Source: Kitasatospora sp. NBC_01250 (lineage in GTDB: Bacteria; Actinomycetota; Actinomycetes; Streptomycetales; Streptomycetaceae). Taken from it: 64,000 nt of DNA. The position numbers and the translations under genes were made by a program. The DNA lies in NCBI RefSeq assembly GCF_036226465.1, contig NZ_CP108476.1, forward strand, positions 1,922,001 through 1,986,000. The letters are read 5' to 3'. The notes under the pieces were generated by a model, which saw only the letters and a program-made list of their open reading frames with translations, had not been told where the DNA came from and ran no database searches. Positions 50,039 through 62,511 of the stretch are shown one piece after another (position 1 is the stretch's first letter; the number at the start of each line of letters is the position of its first letter).

Positions 50039-51262
50039 TCAGTGCCCGCTCAGTGGGGGCGGAACGGCACCGCTGGGGCTGGGGGAGGCGGAGTGCCGGG
50101 CCTGGTAGGCGTTGAACTCGTCGACGTTCTTGCGCTGCTGCTGCTCACTGTCGGTGAACCTGGTGTCGCCGGGGCGCACTGTGACGAAATAGATCCAGTC
50201 CCCCGGCGCCGGGTTCAGCGCGGCCTGGATCGCGTCGTGCCCGGGGTTGTCGATCGGGGTCGGCGGCAGGCCGGGCACCCGGTAGGTGTTGAACGGCGAG
50301 TCGAGCTGGGTGTCGCTCACCGTGGTGTGCAGGGTGGTGCGGCCCAGCGCGTAGTTGATGGTGGAGTCCAGTTGGAGCGGCATCGAGCGGGCCAGCCGGT
50401 TGTAGATGACCCGGGCCACCTTCGCCATGTCGTCCGGGTTGTCCGACTCGCCCTGCACCAGACTGGCCACCACCAGCGCCTGGTAACCGGTCAGCCCGCT
50501 GATCTCGGGGTGGTCGAGGTCGTCGGCGCCGAACTCGTGGCCGGCCCGGGCCACCATCTGCTGGAGCAGGCCGAGCGCCGTGGTGTCGCCGGTCACGCTG
50601 TAGGTGGAGGGGTAGAAGAGACCCTCCGGGTTGCCGCCCGCGTAGTCCGGCAGGTTGAGGTCGGCCAGGTGCTGCTCGGCGGTGTGCTGGGCGGTGCCGG
50701 GCGGCAGGTTCAGCCGCTGGTCGATGGCGGTGTAGACCTGGCTGGCCCGACGGCCCTCCGGGATGGTCAGCGCATTGGCGTTGGCCGGGTTGCCGAGCAC
50801 CCCCAGCGCGGCGCCGGCCGACATCCGGCGGCGCAGCGCGTAGGTGCCGGGCTGGATCCTGGCGGTGCTGTTGGCCGCGGCGGAGGTGAACGCCTTGACG
50901 CTGGCCACCACCTGGTTCTGCTGCAGGATCTGGCCGATCCGGGTGAGGCTGGCGCCGGTCGGCACCGAGATCTGGATCACGGTCCCGTGGCCGCCTCCCG
51001 CGTAGTCGGCCGGGCGGGTCGGCCCCGAGTGGACGAACACGGCCCGCAGGCCCAGCAGCGTGCCGCCGGCCAGCAGCGCGAGCAGCAGCAGGGTGAGCCC
51101 GCAGGCCAGACCGGTGCGGTCGGGGTGCTTCGACGGCGGTTCGGCGGGCAGCTCGTCGGCGGGGTCGGCTCCGGTGCACAGGTCGTCGGGAGCCGGGGCC
51201 GGCTCGAAGGCCGGGGCCCCGAGATGACCCGGGCTCAGCCCGGGCACCGCGTCCTGGTCCAT
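50039..51262 (-). CDS. Second MltG-like endolytic transglycosylase
   Basis: A 407-residue paralogue of the downstream gene. It has a short Pro/Asp-rich N terminus, a transmembrane segment at about 52-75 (LTLLLLALLAGGTLLGLRAV), a LysM-like part (GTVIQISVPTGASLTRIGQI) and a YceG domain with ASLVQGESDNPDDMAKVARV, which retains the conserved Glu, and PGLPPTPIDNPGHDAIQAAL. It probably acts on peptidoglycan outside the membrane. Tandem mltG-like genes suggest specialised roles, for example hyphal tip versus septum; that is inference. Confidence 0.88.
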   Translation of the reverse strand: MDQDAVPGLSPGHLGAPAFEPAPAPDDLCTGADPADELPAEPPSKHPDRTGLACGLTLLLLALLAGGTLLGLRAVFVHSGPTRPADYAGGGHGTVIQISVPTGASLTRIGQILQQNQVVASVKAFTSAAANSTARIQPGTYALRRRMSAGAALGVLGNPANANALTIPEGRRASQVYTAIDQRLNLPPGTAQHTAEQHLADLNLPDYAGGNPEGLFYPSTYSVTGDTTALGLLQQMVARAGHEFGADDLDHPEISGLTGYQALVVASLVQGESDNPDDMAKVARVIYNRLARSMPLQLDSTINYALGRTTLHTTVSDTQLDSPFNTYRVPGLPPTPIDNPGHDAIQAALNPAPGDWIYFVTVRPGDTRFTDSEQQQRKNVDEFNAYQARHSASPSPSGAVPPPLSGH

Positions 51263-51302
51263 CGCCTCTGCCCCTTGTGTGCCCTTGCCCGGTCAGCGAG
51301 GA

Positions 51303-51330
51303 GGCCCGCCCGGACGCGTCCGGGCGGGCC
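51303..51330 (-). terminator. Terminator between yqgF and the second mltG-like gene
   Basis: A 28-base perfect palindrome (arms GGCCCGCCCGGACG and CGTCCGGGCGGGCC) beginning 26 bases past the yqgF stop. Confidence 0.82.
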
Positions 51331-51355
51331 CCTGAGCACACATTAGGAAGAGTGA

Positions 51356-51843
51356 TCAGCTGACTGGTGCGACACTCTCACCGGGCGGCCGACCGCTCAC
51401 TCGTTCAGCCTCCAGGGCACTCTGCAGGATCACCACGGCCGCGGCCTGGTCGATCGCCGACCGGCCCTTCTTGGCCTTCACGCCCGCGGCGCGCATGCCC
51501 TGGGCCGCGGTCACCGTGGTCATCCGCTCGTCCACCAGCCGCACCGGCACCGGGGCGAGCAGCGCGGCCAGCCGGCCCGCGTAGCCGCGGACCTTCGCAG
51601 CCGCCGGGCCCTCCTTGCCGCTCAGCGAGCGCGGCAGGCCGACCACCACCTCGATGGCGTCGTACTCCTCGACGATGGCCTTGAGCCGCCCCTGGGAACG
51701 GCCCCCGGCGGGGACCGTCTCCACGGGCGTGGCGATCAGCCCGTCGGGGTCGCAGGAGGCGACCCCGATCCGGGCGTCACCGACGTCGACGGCGATCCGC
51801 CGGCCCCGGCGCCAGGGCTTGGGCTCCTGGAGTTGCGGCTCCA

Positions 51844-51844
<1 letters not shown>
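51356..51844 (-). CDS. ruvX: Holliday junction resolvase-like / pre-16S rRNA nuclease YqgF
   Basis: A 162-residue RNase H-fold nuclease. The catalytic Asp lies in RRIAVDVGDARIGVASCD, the conserved Glu in EVVVGLPRSLSGKEGPAA and the second acidic site in PVRLVDERMTTVTAAQGM. E. coli YqgF matures the 16S rRNA 5' end. The ATG shares one base with the alaS stop (TGATG), indicating coupled translation. Confidence 0.95.
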
Positions 51845-54513
<2,669 letters not shown>

Positions 54514-54528
54514 GAGTGGTCCTTCCGG

Positions 54529-54915
54529 TTAAGGGTGCTTGTCCCGGCGCTGCTCGAGCTGACGGGGCGTTGACGCGATGACATAGGGGGTGATGACGCG
54601 CGACGGGGGCAGGGCGGCGACCTGGCCTGGGCCCGGTGCCGCCTCGATAGCTCGCGCCGCGCGGCGGGCGGGTGGCTCGACCACCGCGGTGCCGTCCAGG
54701 CCGAGGTCGGCCCGCAGCTGCTCCTCGCGCTCGGCCATGCCGGCCCGGACCTCCAGGGCGAAGCGCTTGGCCGTGTCGCCCAGGTGCAGCGCGCTGCGGG
54801 CGGCGGCGCCCGAGAGGCTGTCAGGGGTGAGCCGGCGGGTGGCCTCGTTGGCCTTGTTCATGGCCCAGACGGCGGCGCCGGCGCCGACCGTCATCCAGAA
54901 GATGCGACGTACCAC
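54529..54915 (-). CDS. DUF6167-like small membrane protein
   Basis: A 128-residue protein with an N-terminal hydrophobic segment (RRIFWMTVGAGAAVWAMNKA) and a central amphipathic helix (SALHLGDTAKRFALEVRAGM), then a charged, Pro-rich tail. In related genomes a protein like this, annotated DUF6167, sits between alaS and the DUF948 gene. Function unknown. It lies 15 bases before alaS and is probably co-transcribed. Confidence 0.78.
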   Translation of the reverse strand: MVRRIFWMTVGAGAAVWAMNKANEATRRLTPDSLSGAAARSALHLGDTAKRFALEVRAGMAEREEQLRADLGLDGTAVVEPPARRAARAIEAAPGPGQVAALPPSRVITPYVIASTPRQLEQRRDKHP

Positions 54916-54921
54916 GGTGCA

Positions 54922-55398
54922 TCAGCCCTTCACGGCTCGCCGGACGCGGGAGAGCAGCCCGCCCCTGGGGGCGGTGGCGGCCCGCACCTCGGCACGGATC
55001 AGCTGGGCCAGCGCCTCGCGCTCGCTGCTCTGCGCGGGCACGGTCAGCCCGGCCTGCTGGCGGCCGACGGCCTTGCGCACGCCGTAGCTGAACGCCGCCA
55101 TCTTGACCAGCGGTCCGCCCAGGGTGGCGGCCACGGTGGAGGAGAGCGCGTTGGCGTTGGCGGCGGCGTCCTGCACGTTGGCGGTGATGTCGTCGACCCG
55201 CTCCAGCTGCTCCTGGGCGCTGCGCACGGCGGCGCTGGCGTCGGAGAGCAACGGGACGGCCTGCTCGGTGACGGCCGAGACCAGCACGGTGGCCTCGCGC
55301 AACACCTTGGACAGGCGGACCAGGACGACGGCGAGCAGGGTGACCAGCACGACCCAGCCCACGGCAACCAGTAGGCCGGCCAGCTCTCCCACGGACAC
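54922..55398 (-). CDS. DUF948 domain-containing protein
   Basis: A 158-residue protein with an N-terminal transmembrane segment (LLVAVGWVVLVTLLAVVLVR) followed by a long amphipathic helix (QEQLERVDDITANVQDAAAN), typical of DUF948 proteins, which resemble parts of chemoreceptor helices. The C terminus is basic. It is 6 bases upstream of the DUF6167-like gene. Function unknown; a role at the membrane is likely. Confidence 0.85.
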   Translation of the reverse strand: MSVGELAGLLVAVGWVVLVTLLAVVLVRLSKVLREATVLVSAVTEQAVPLLSDASAAVRSAQEQLERVDDITANVQDAAANANALSSTVAATLGGPLVKMAAFSYGVRKAVGRQQAGLTVPAQSSEREALAQLIRAEVRAATAPRGGLLSRVRRAVKG

Positions 55399-55522
55399 CC
55401 GCGTGCTCCCTTCACTCCTCAGAGTGGAACCCTATCGCGCCGCGGACCGTGGTCGGACCGGATAAAGCGCTGGCCGCGCGGGTCGTACCGGGCCGGCCGA
55501 GGGGCCGGGCCGGGAACGCGAA

Positions 55523-55552
55523 AGCCCCCGCGGCCCGAAGGCCGCGGGGGCT
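55523..55552 (-). terminator. rpsD terminator
   Basis: AGCCCCCGCGGCC (55523-55535) pairs with GGCCGCGGGGGCT (55540-55552) around CGAA, a perfect 13-bp stem past the rpsD stop. Confidence 0.92.
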
Positions 55553-55585
55553 CCCGCCCCGGTACCGGGGTACCGGGCTCGCGGG

Positions 55586-56200
55586 TCAGCGCGAGTAGTA
55601 CTCGACGACCAGCTGCTCGTCGCAGATCACGGGGACCTCACGACGCTGCGGGGCGCGGTCCAGGCGGAAGGCCAGGGCCTTGAGGTTGACCTCGAGGTAC
55701 TTCGGGGTCTGGCCCTCACCCGCGTAGCCACCCTCACGGGCGACCTGGAACGGGACCTTCTCCTTGGACTTCTCCTTGACCGTGACGACGTAGCCCGGCT
55801 TCATCTGGAACGACGGCTTGTTGACCTTGCCGCCGTTGACCTCGATGTGACCGTGCACGACCATCTGGCGGGCCTGGTAGATGGTCCGGGCGATGCCCGA
55901 ACGCAGCACCAGCGAGTCGAGACGGGTCTCGAGCTCGGCGACCAGCGCCTCACCGGTCTTGCCCTCGGCCTTCTTCGCGCGGTCGAACGCGCGGGCCATC
56001 TGCTTCTCGCTCAGGTCGTACTGGGCGCGCAGACGCTGCTTCTCGAGCAGACGGACCTTGTAGTCCGAGTTCTGCTTGCGGCCACGGCCGTGCTGGCCGG
56101 GCGGGTACGGGCGGGCCTCGAAGTACTTGACGGACTTCGGGGTCAGCGGCACGCCAAGAGCACGCGCGATCTTGACCTTGGGACGCTTCTGGTTCGCCAT
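55586..56200 (-). CDS. rpsD: 30S ribosomal protein S4
   Basis: A 204-residue primary rRNA-binding protein of the small subunit. It has KIARALGVPLTPKSVKYFEA, a cysteine-free N-terminal region (the zinc-free form), RLRAQYDLSEKQMARAFDRA and the S4 domain LDSLVLRSGIARTIYQARQM followed by VVHGHIEVNGGKVNKPS. It is a single-gene unit, unlike the alpha operon of E. coli. Its leader is long and structured (see 56279-56501). Confidence 0.98.
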   Translation of the reverse strand: MANQKRPKVKIARALGVPLTPKSVKYFEARPYPPGQHGRGRKQNSDYKVRLLEKQRLRAQYDLSEKQMARAFDRAKKAEGKTGEALVAELETRLDSLVLRSGIARTIYQARQMVVHGHIEVNGGKVNKPSFQMKPGYVVTVKEKSKEKVPFQVAREGGYAGEGQTPKYLEVNLKALAFRLDRAPQRREVPVICDEQLVVEYYSR

Positions 56201-56274
56201 GGAACCAAACCTCTTTCAGTGTGCGAATACGGCTTCACCAGGTGTTGACGGAGGTCGCCTCTCGCGGTCCGGAG

Positions 56275-56293
56275 AAAAACCACCAGGGGTGGT
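56275..56293 (-). promoter_or_regulatory. Terminator-like hairpin with U-tract in the rpsD leader
   Basis: On the minus strand ACCACC-CCT-GGTGGT is followed directly by TTTT, 75 bases before the rpsD ATG and downstream of a good -10 box (56496-56501). It may be an attenuator or the terminator of rarA. Confidence 0.55.
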
Positions 56294-56402
56294 CAGCCGC
56301 TCTCCGAGGCCGGGCACTGACGTGCATGCACACGCGCGGCTGCGTCATCCGGTGAAGGCGACGGGCCGCCCGCGACACCTGTGAAGGTGCGCGACGCTCC
56401 TG

Positions 56403-56467
56403 GCGGCTCCCGCAGGGGAAGCCGCGGGCCGTTGTCCCGCTGGTGCGGCCGGTCAGCCGTACGGCTG
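56403..56467 (-). ncRNA. Additional structured segments of the rpsD leader
   Basis: GCGGCT (56403-56408) pairs with AGCCGC (56420-56425), and CAGCCGTACGGCTG (56454-56467) is a perfect palindrome. Both lie between the -10 box and the start codon. This is the only content I see in the 340-base gap between rpsD and rarA. Confidence 0.4.
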
Positions 56468-56495
56468 CCGGACCCGGAACAAGGCACTTCGGCCG

Positions 56496-56501
56496 AGTAT
56501 A
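56496..56501 (-). promoter_or_regulatory. Candidate -10 box (TATACT) for rpsD
   Basis: TATACT on the minus strand is a near-consensus -10 hexamer about 295 bases upstream of rpsD and 40 bases past the rarA stop. No consensus -35 is visible. Confidence 0.45.
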
Positions 56502-56540
56502 CCGGCTGATCACCGGGCCGATGACCGCAGGGCCGCCCGC

Positions 56541-57911
56541 TCACTCACCCGAGGGCTTGGGCCGCTCCCCCTTGAGGCGGGCCCTGGTCCACTCCACGAT
56601 GTCCGCGTACCGGGCCTCGCCGCCGTGCCGGGTCGGCTGGTAGTAGGCCTTGCCGTGCACCGTGTCCGGCGCGTACTGCTGGGCGGCGATGCCGCCGGGC
56701 AGGTCGTGCGGGTACTGGTAGCCCTGCGCGTGGCCCAGCTTGGCGGCGCCGGCGTAGTGGCCGTCGCGCAGGTGCGGCGGAACGGCGCCGGCCAGGCCCT
56801 GGCGCACGTCGGCCAGCGCCGCGTCGATGGCCAGGTAGGCGGCGTTGGACTTGGGCGCGAGGGCCAGCGCGATGGCGGCCTGGGAGAGGATGATCCGGGC
56901 CTCGGGGAACCCGATCAGCGCCACCGCCTGGGCCGCCGCGACGGCGGTGGGCAGCGCGGTCGGGTCGGCCAGGCCGATGTCCTCGCTGGCGGAGATCATC
57001 AGGCGCCGGGCGATGAACCGCGGGTCCTCCCCCGCCTCGATCATCCGGGCCAGGTAGTGCAGGGTGGCGTCCACGTCGCTGCCCCGGATCGACTTGATCA
57101 GCGCACTGGCCACGTCGTAGTGCTGGTCGCCGTCCTTGTCGTACCGCACCGCGGCCTGGTTGACGGCGGTCTCGGTGGTGGCCAGGGTGAGCTCGGCCTC
57201 GCCCTGCTCCAGCGCGGCCCCGGCCGCCGCCTCCAGCGTGGTCAGCGCCCGCCGGGCGTCGCCGCCGGCCAGGCGCACCAGGTGGTCCTCGGCCTCCTGG
57301 CCGAGGACCACGCTGCCGGCCAGGCCGCGCTCGTCGGCCGCCGCGCGGCGCAGCAGGGCGCGGATGTCCTCGTCGGTGAGCGACTGCAGGGTCAGCAGCA
57401 GGGAGCGGGAGAGCAGCGGGGAGATCACCGAGAAGTACGGGTTCTCGGTGGTGGCGGCGATCAGGGTGACCCAGCGGTTCTCCACGGCGGGCAGCAACGA
57501 GTCCTGCTGGGCCTTGGAGAAGCGGTGGATCTCGTCCAGGAAGAGCACCGTCTCCTTGCCGCTCATGCCCACCGCGCGGCGCGCGCCCTCGATCACCGCG
57601 CGCACCTCCTTGACCCCGGCGGTGATCGCGGACAGCTCGACGAAGCGGCCCTCCACGGCCTGGCTGATCACGTGCGCGAGGGTGGTCTTGCCCGTGCCGG
57701 GCGGCCCCCAGAGGATCACCGAGCTGGTCGCCGCCGGCCCGCGCGAGCCGGCCACCAGCCGCCGCAGCGGTGAGCCGTCGGCCAGCAGGTGGCGCTGCCC
57801 GGCCACCTCGTCCAGGGTGCGCGGGCGCATCCGCACCGCCAGCGGGGCGCGCCCGGGCTCCTGCGCCTGGCGGTCCTCGGCGGCTGCGGTGAAGAGGTCC
57901 GGTTCGTCCAC
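56541..57911 (-). CDS. rarA: Replication-associated recombination protein RarA (MgsA)
   Basis: A 456-residue AAA+ ATPase that acts at stalled replication forks. Walker A is [20 protein letters not shown] and Walker B is [20 protein letters not shown]. It has [20 protein letters not shown] and the C-terminal tetramerisation region with [15 protein letters not shown] and [11 protein letters not shown]. The N-terminal [20 protein letters not shown] matches the family start. The gene lies between ppk2 and rpsD. Confidence 0.96.
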   Translation of the reverse strand: MDEPDLFTAAAEDRQAQEPGRAPLAVRMRPRTLDEVAGQRHLLADGSPLRRLVAGSRGPAATSSVILWGPPGTGKTTLAHVISQAVEGRFVELSAITAGVKEVRAVIEGARRAVGMSGKETVLFLDEIHRFSKAQQDSLLPAVENRWVTLIAATTENPYFSVISPLLSRSLLLTLQSLTDEDIRALLRRAAADERGLAGSVVLGQEAEDHLVRLAGGDARRALTTLEAAAGAALEQGEAELTLATTETAVNQAAVRYDKDGDQHYDVASALIKSIRGSDVDATLHYLARMIEAGEDPRFIARRLMISASEDIGLADPTALPTAVAAAQAVALIGFPEARIILSQAAIALALAPKSNAAYLAIDAALADVRQGLAGAVPPHLRDGHYAGAAKLGHAQGYQYPHDLPGGIAAQQYAPDTVHGKAYYQPTRHGGEARYADIVEWTRARLKGERPKPSGE

Positions 57912-57942
57912 CCCGCCACCCTATGCGAGTGGACCGACAGGC

Positions 57943-58803
57943 TCAGTCGTGCTTGTGCTTGTGCTTGCGCCGGCCCGTCGGGAGCTTGACCTCGCGCAGC
58001 GCGGCGGCGTGGTCCGGGACGTACTTCTGCAGATCGCGCGGGGGACGCTGGTAGCCCTTGGAGGCCGGGCGCGGGGGCAGGGCGACGGGCGGCTTGGTGA
58101 CGTCGGTGTAGGGGAGCGTGGAGAGCAGGTGGGCGATCATGTTGATCCGGGCCCGGCGCTTGTCGTCGCTCTCCACCACGTTCCACGGCGACTCGGGGAT
58201 GTCGGTGTAGACGAACATCTCGTCCTTGGCCCGCGAGTAGTCCTCCCACCGGCTGATCGACTCGGTGTCCATCGGGGAGAGCTTCCAGCGCCGCATCGGG
58301 TCGTCCAGCCGGGACTGGAACCGGCGCTCCTGCTCGGTGTCGCTGACCGAGAACCAGTACTTGCGCAGCTCGATGCCGGCCTCGATGAGCATCCGCTCGA
58401 AGGTCGGGCACTGGTGCAGGAACTGCCAGTACTCCTCGTCGGTGCAGAAGCCCATCACCTTCTCCACCCCGGCCCGGTTGTACCAGCTGCGGTCGAACAG
58501 GACGATCTCGCCCTTCGCCGGCAGCTGCTCCACGTAGCGCTGGAAGTACCACTGGCCGCGCTGGCGCTCGGTGGGGGCGGGCAGCGCGGCGATCCGGGCC
58601 ACGCGCGGGTTGAGGTACTCGGTCACCCGTTTGATGACGCCGCCCTTGCCCGCCGCATCGCGCCCCTCGAAGACCACCACGAGGCGCACCCCCTCGACCC
58701 GCACCCACTCCTGCAGCTTCACCAACTCGTTCTGCAGCCTGAGCAGTTCGGTCTCATAGGGCGCCTTGGCAAGACGCGGCTGCCTGGCGGGCTGGTCGGA
58801 CAT
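57943..58803 (-). CDS. ppk2: Polyphosphate kinase 2 family protein
   Basis: A 286-residue PPK2-type kinase that moves phosphate between polyphosphate and nucleotides. Walker A is VFEGRDAAGKGGVIKRV; the lid Arg region is GQWYFQRYVEQLPAKGEIVL, followed by FDRSWYNRAGVEKVMGF. The ATG at 58803 follows GGGAGG by 7 bases; the frame open to 58842 is rejected. The C terminus ends in alternating Lys/His (RRKHKHKHD), which could bind polyphosphate or metal. Class I-like by length. Confidence 0.93.
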   Translation of the reverse strand: MSDQPARQPRLAKAPYETELLRLQNELVKLQEWVRVEGVRLVVVFEGRDAAGKGGVIKRVTEYLNPRVARIAALPAPTERQRGQWYFQRYVEQLPAKGEIVLFDRSWYNRAGVEKVMGFCTDEEYWQFLHQCPTFERMLIEAGIELRKYWFSVSDTEQERRFQSRLDDPMRRWKLSPMDTESISRWEDYSRAKDEMFVYTDIPESPWNVVESDDKRRARINMIAHLLSTLPYTDVTKPPVALPPRPASKGYQRPPRDLQKYVPDHAAALREVKLPTGRRKHKHKHD

Positions 58804-58876
58804 GGCGGCGCCTCCCGGGGAGCGGAGCTGACGACCTTTCACATTAGGGCCGCTCGCCGGGCTCCGCAGCTCGGGA

Positions 58877-59395
58877 TCAGCTCCCGACGGCCGCCGCCTC
58901 GAACGGCTCGGGGTAGCCGCAGTGCCCGCGCGGGTTGCCGTCGTAGGCCGTCAGCGGCAGCACCTGGAAGACCTCCTCCGGGACCTCGAACGGCCCGGTG
59001 ACCCCGTGCCGGGCCGCCGGGGTGAACCCGAACCGGCCGTAGTAGGCGGGGTCGCCGAGCACCACGACCAGCCGCTCCCCCGCCTCCTCGGCGAACTCCA
59101 GCGCGGCCCGCACCACCCGCTCGCCGACCCCGCGGCGCTGGCACTCGGGCGCCACCGCGACCGGGGCCAGCGCCAGGCCCTTGCCCCGGCCGACCCTCAG
59201 CCGGGTGAGGAGCGCGTGCGCCACCACCAGCCCGCCGCCGTCGACGGCCACCACGGACAGGCCCGGCAGCCAGGCCGGGTCCCGGCGCAGCGCGTCCACC
59301 AGGTCGGCCTCCTCGGGGCCGGGGAAGGCTGCCATGTGCACCCGTCTGACGGCGGGCGCGTCCGCGGGCTCCTCGACTCTGGTGCGTACTTTCAC
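58877..59395 (-). CDS. GNAT family N-acetyltransferase
   Basis: A 172-residue acetyltransferase resembling the YhbS-type group. The acetyl-CoA site is LAPVAVAPECQRRGVGERVV, followed by VVLGDPAYYGRFGFTPAARH, a signature of this subgroup. I prefer GTG 59395 behind AAGGGG over an upstream GTG at 59419. Its acceptor substrate is unknown. It is downstream of aspS on the same strand. Confidence 0.9.
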   Translation of the reverse strand: MKVRTRVEEPADAPAVRRVHMAAFPGPEEADLVDALRRDPAWLPGLSVVAVDGGGLVVAHALLTRLRVGRGKGLALAPVAVAPECQRRGVGERVVRAALEFAEEAGERLVVVLGDPAYYGRFGFTPAARHGVTGPFEVPEEVFQVLPLTAYDGNPRGHCGYPEPFEAAAVGS

Positions 59396-59468
59396 GGCCC
59401 ACCCCTTCGTGGAACGCACTCCGGCCGGTGCGCGAGGTGCACACCGGCCGGAGATGGCTGATCAGATG

Positions 59469-61241
59469 TCAGGACTCCTGCGGAGCCTCGGACTTCGGCT
59501 TGGCGTCGACACCGGCCTCGCGGCGCTGGGCCGGGGTGATCGGGGTCGGCGCCCCGGTCAGCGGGTCGCCACCGGTGGACGTCTTCGGGAAGGCGATGAC
59601 GTCGCGGATCGTGTCGTAGCCGCCCAGCAGCGTGACGATCCGGTCCAGGCCGAAGGCCACCCCGCCGTGCGGCGGCGGGCCGTAGTTGAAGGCGTCGAGC
59701 AGGAAGCCGAACTGCGACTGCGCCTCCTCCTCGGAGAGCCCGATCGCGTCGAAGGCCCGCTTCTGCACGTCCCGCTGGTGGATACGGATCGAACCGCCGC
59801 CCAGCTCCGAGCCGTTGAGCACCAGGTCGTAGGCGTTGGACAGGGCGCTGCCCGGGTCGGTGTCGAAGGTCGCCAGCGACTCGGCGGTGGGCGCGGTGAA
59901 CGGGTGGTGCACCGCGTGCCAGCCCTGGAAGACGCCCTTGTCGTCCTCGATCGGCTCGAACATCGGGAAGTCGACGACCCAGAGGAAGGCCCACTGGGAC
60001 TCGTCGATCAGCTCGCAGCGGCGGCCGATCTCCAGACGGGCGGCGCCCAGCAGCTCCTGCGAGGCGGTGGCCTTGCCGGCCGCGAAGAAGACCGCGTCGC
60101 CGTTCTTGGCGCCGACCGCGTCCGCCAGGCCCGCCAGGTGCTCGGCCGAGAGGTTCTTGGCCACCGGGCCGCGCAGCTCGCCGGTCTCCGCGTCGATGAT
60201 CACGTAGGCCAGGCCGCGGGCGCCGCGCGCCTTGGCCCAGTCCTGCCAGGCGTCCAGCGCCTTGCGCGGCTGCGAGGCGCCGCCGGGCATCACCACGGCG
60301 CCGACGTACGGCGCCTGGAAGACCCGGAACTCGGTGCCCTTGAAGTACTCGGTGAGGTCGGTGAGTTCCTGGCCGAAGCGGACGTCCGGCTTGTCGGAGC
60401 CGTAGCGGCTCATGGCGTCCGCGTAGCTCATCCGGGGCAGCGGGTTGGGGATCTCGTACCCGTGCACCTCGCGCCAGACGGCGGCGACCAGCTTCTCGCC
60501 GAGGGCCAGGATGTCCTCCTGGTCGACGAACGAGGCCTCGATGTCCAGCTGGGTGAACTCCGGCTGCCGGTCGGCGCGGAAGTCCTCGTCGCGGAAGCAG
60601 CGGGCGATCTGGTAGTACCGCTCCATGCCGGCCACCATGAGCAGCTGCTTGAAGAGCTGCGGCGACTGCGGCAGGGCGTACCAGTGACCGGGCTGCAGGC
60701 GGACCGGGACCAGGAAGTCGCGGGCACCCTCGGGGGTGGAGCGGGTCAGGTACGGCGTCTCGATGTCGAGGAAGTCGTTCTCCTCCATCACCCGGCGGAT
60801 GATGTTGTTCACCTTCGAGCGCAGCCGCAGCGCGCGGGCCGGGCCCTCACGGCGCAGGTCCAGGTAGCGGTAGCGCAGCCGGACCTCCTCGTTGACCGTG
60901 CCGGGCTCGTACTCGGCGACCTGGAAGGGCAGCGGCGCGGCCTCGGAGAGCACCTCGATCGCGCTGACCACGACCTCGACCGCACCGGTCGGGATGTCCG
61001 GGTTCTCGTTGCCCTCGGGGCGGACCCGGACGTCACCGACCACCTTGACGCAGTACTCGGCGCGCAGGCCGTGCACCGACTCCAGGTCGCGGACCACGAC
61101 CTGCACAGTGCCGGAGGCGTCGCGCAGGTCGATGAAGGCCACCCCGCCGTGGTCGCGGCGGCGAGCGACCCAGCCGGCCAGGGTGACGGTCGCTCCGGCG
61201 TGCTCCGCGCGGAGGGTGCCCGCGTCGTGCGTGCGGATCAC
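59469..61241 (-). CDS. aspS: Aspartyl-tRNA synthetase
   Basis: A 590-residue class IIb synthetase of bacterial type. It has an N-terminal OB anticodon-binding domain ([20 protein letters not shown]), motif 2 around [20 protein letters not shown], a GAD insertion between about 280 and 410, and motif 3 [20 protein letters not shown]. The GTG start overlaps the hisS stop (GTGA). Whether it also charges tRNA-Asn cannot be told from the window, since gatCAB or asnS is not present here. Confidence 0.97.
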   Translation of the reverse strand: MIRTHDAGTLRAEHAGATVTLAGWVARRRDHGGVAFIDLRDASGTVQVVVRDLESVHGLRAEYCVKVVGDVRVRPEGNENPDIPTGAVEVVVSAIEVLSEAAPLPFQVAEYEPGTVNEEVRLRYRYLDLRREGPARALRLRSKVNNIIRRVMEENDFLDIETPYLTRSTPEGARDFLVPVRLQPGHWYALPQSPQLFKQLLMVAGMERYYQIARCFRDEDFRADRQPEFTQLDIEASFVDQEDILALGEKLVAAVWREVHGYEIPNPLPRMSYADAMSRYGSDKPDVRFGQELTDLTEYFKGTEFRVFQAPYVGAVVMPGGASQPRKALDAWQDWAKARGARGLAYVIIDAETGELRGPVAKNLSAEHLAGLADAVGAKNGDAVFFAAGKATASQELLGAARLEIGRRCELIDESQWAFLWVVDFPMFEPIEDDKGVFQGWHAVHHPFTAPTAESLATFDTDPGSALSNAYDLVLNGSELGGGSIRIHQRDVQKRAFDAIGLSEEEAQSQFGFLLDAFNYGPPPHGGVAFGLDRIVTLLGGYDTIRDVIAFPKTSTGGDPLTGAPTPITPAQRREAGVDAKPKSEAPQES

Positions 61242-62500
61242 AGCTGCTTCTCCTTCAGGGTGGTGACGAGTGCTTCGAGTGCGACCGGGTTCTGCTCGCC
61301 GGTGGTCATGTCCTTGAGCTGGACGACCCCTTCGGCGAGATCACGGTCACCGGCGACCAGGGCGAAGCGGGCCCCGGAGCGGTCGGCGGACTTCATGGCG
61401 TTCTTGATGCCCTTGACGCCGAAAGCGAGGTCGGTGGCCACCCCGGCCCGGCGCAGCTCGGTCACCTTGGCGAAGAGCACGTTCTTGGCCTCCTCGCCGA
61501 GGGCCACCGCGTACACCGAGGTGGTGGCGGGCACGTCGAGCTCGACGCCCTCGGCCTCCAGCGCGAGGTAGATCCGGTCCACGCCCAGGCCCCAGCCGAC
61601 CGAGGGCAGCGCGGGGCCGCCGAGCATCTCGGACAGGCCGTCGTAGCGGCCACCGCCGCCGATCGCGGACTGCGCGCCCAGGCCGTTGTGGACGAACTCG
61701 AAGGTGGTGCGGGTGTAGTAGTCCAGCCCGCGGACCAGCTTGGGGTCGTCGACGAAGGCCACGCCGGCCGCGGTCAGCAGCGCGCGGACCTGCTCGTCGT
61801 AGGCCTTGCAGTCCTCGCAGAGGAAGTCGCGCAGCAGCGGGGCGCCGGTCAGCTGGGCCTGCACGGCCTCGCGCTTGTCGTCCAGCACCCGCAGCGGGTT
61901 GATCTCCGCCCGGTTGCGGGTGTCCTCGTCCAGGTCCAGGCCGCGCAGGAACTCCTGCAGCGCGGCGCGGTAGACCGGGCGACACTGCTTGTCGCCCAGG
62001 CTGTTGAGCAGCAGCCGGTACTCGCGCAGGCCCAGCGAGCGGAACGCGTCGTCGGCCAGGATGATCAGCTCGGCGTCCAGCGCGGGGTCCTCGGCGCCCA
62101 GCGCCTCGGCGCCGACCTGGGAGAACTGCCGGTAACGGCCCTTCTGCGGCCGCTCGTAGCGGTAGAAGTTGCCCGAGTACCAGACCTTGACCGGCAGGTT
62201 GCCGAGCTTGTGCAGGTTGCCCTCGAGCACCGCGCGGACCACCGAGGCGGTGCCCTCGGGACGCAGCGCGAGGTCCTCCTTGCCGCGCTTGGTGAGGGTG
62301 AACATCTCCTTGGTGACGATGTCGGTGGACTCACCGACGCCGCGGGAGAAGAGCTTGACGTCCTCGAAGACCGGGGTCTCGATGTAGCCGTAGCCGGCCC
62401 GGCGCAGCGGTGCGGCCAGCGCCTGGCGCACGGCCAGGAAGGTCGCGGAGCTGGGCGGCAGCAGGTCGTAGGTGCCCTTGGGGGCGGTGAAGGTGCTCAA
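61238..62500 (-). CDS. hisS: Histidyl-tRNA synthetase
   Basis: A class II synthetase of about 420 residues. Motif 1 follows [15 protein letters not shown]; motif 2 is [20 protein letters not shown]; histidine-site motifs are [17 protein letters not shown] and GGGGRYDGL; motif 3 is [18 protein letters not shown]. The start is probably the TTG at 62500 (GGAAG upstream, matches relatives); a GTG at 62515 that overlaps the previous stop is the alternative. Part of a metallohydrolase-hisS-aspS operon. Confidence 0.96.
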   Translation of the reverse strand: MSTFTAPKGTYDLLPPSSATFLAVRQALAAPLRRAGYGYIETPVFEDVKLFSRGVGESTDIVTKEMFTLTKRGKEDLALRPEGTASVVRAVLEGNLHKLGNLPVKVWYSGNFYRYERPQKGRYRQFSQVGAEALGAEDPALDAELIILADDAFRSLGLREYRLLLNSLGDKQCRPVYRAALQEFLRGLDLDEDTRNRAEINPLRVLDDKREAVQAQLTGAPLLRDFLCEDCKAYDEQVRALLTAAGVAFVDDPKLVRGLDYYTRTTFEFVHNGLGAQSAIGGGGRYDGLSEMLGGPALPSVGWGLGVDRIYLALEAEGVELDVPATTSVYAVALGEEAKNVLFAKVTELRRAGVATDLAFGVKGIKNAMKSADRSGARFALVAGDRDLAEGVVQLKDMTTGEQNPVALEALVTTLKEKQL

Positions 62501-62511
62501 CTGGTCTTCCG

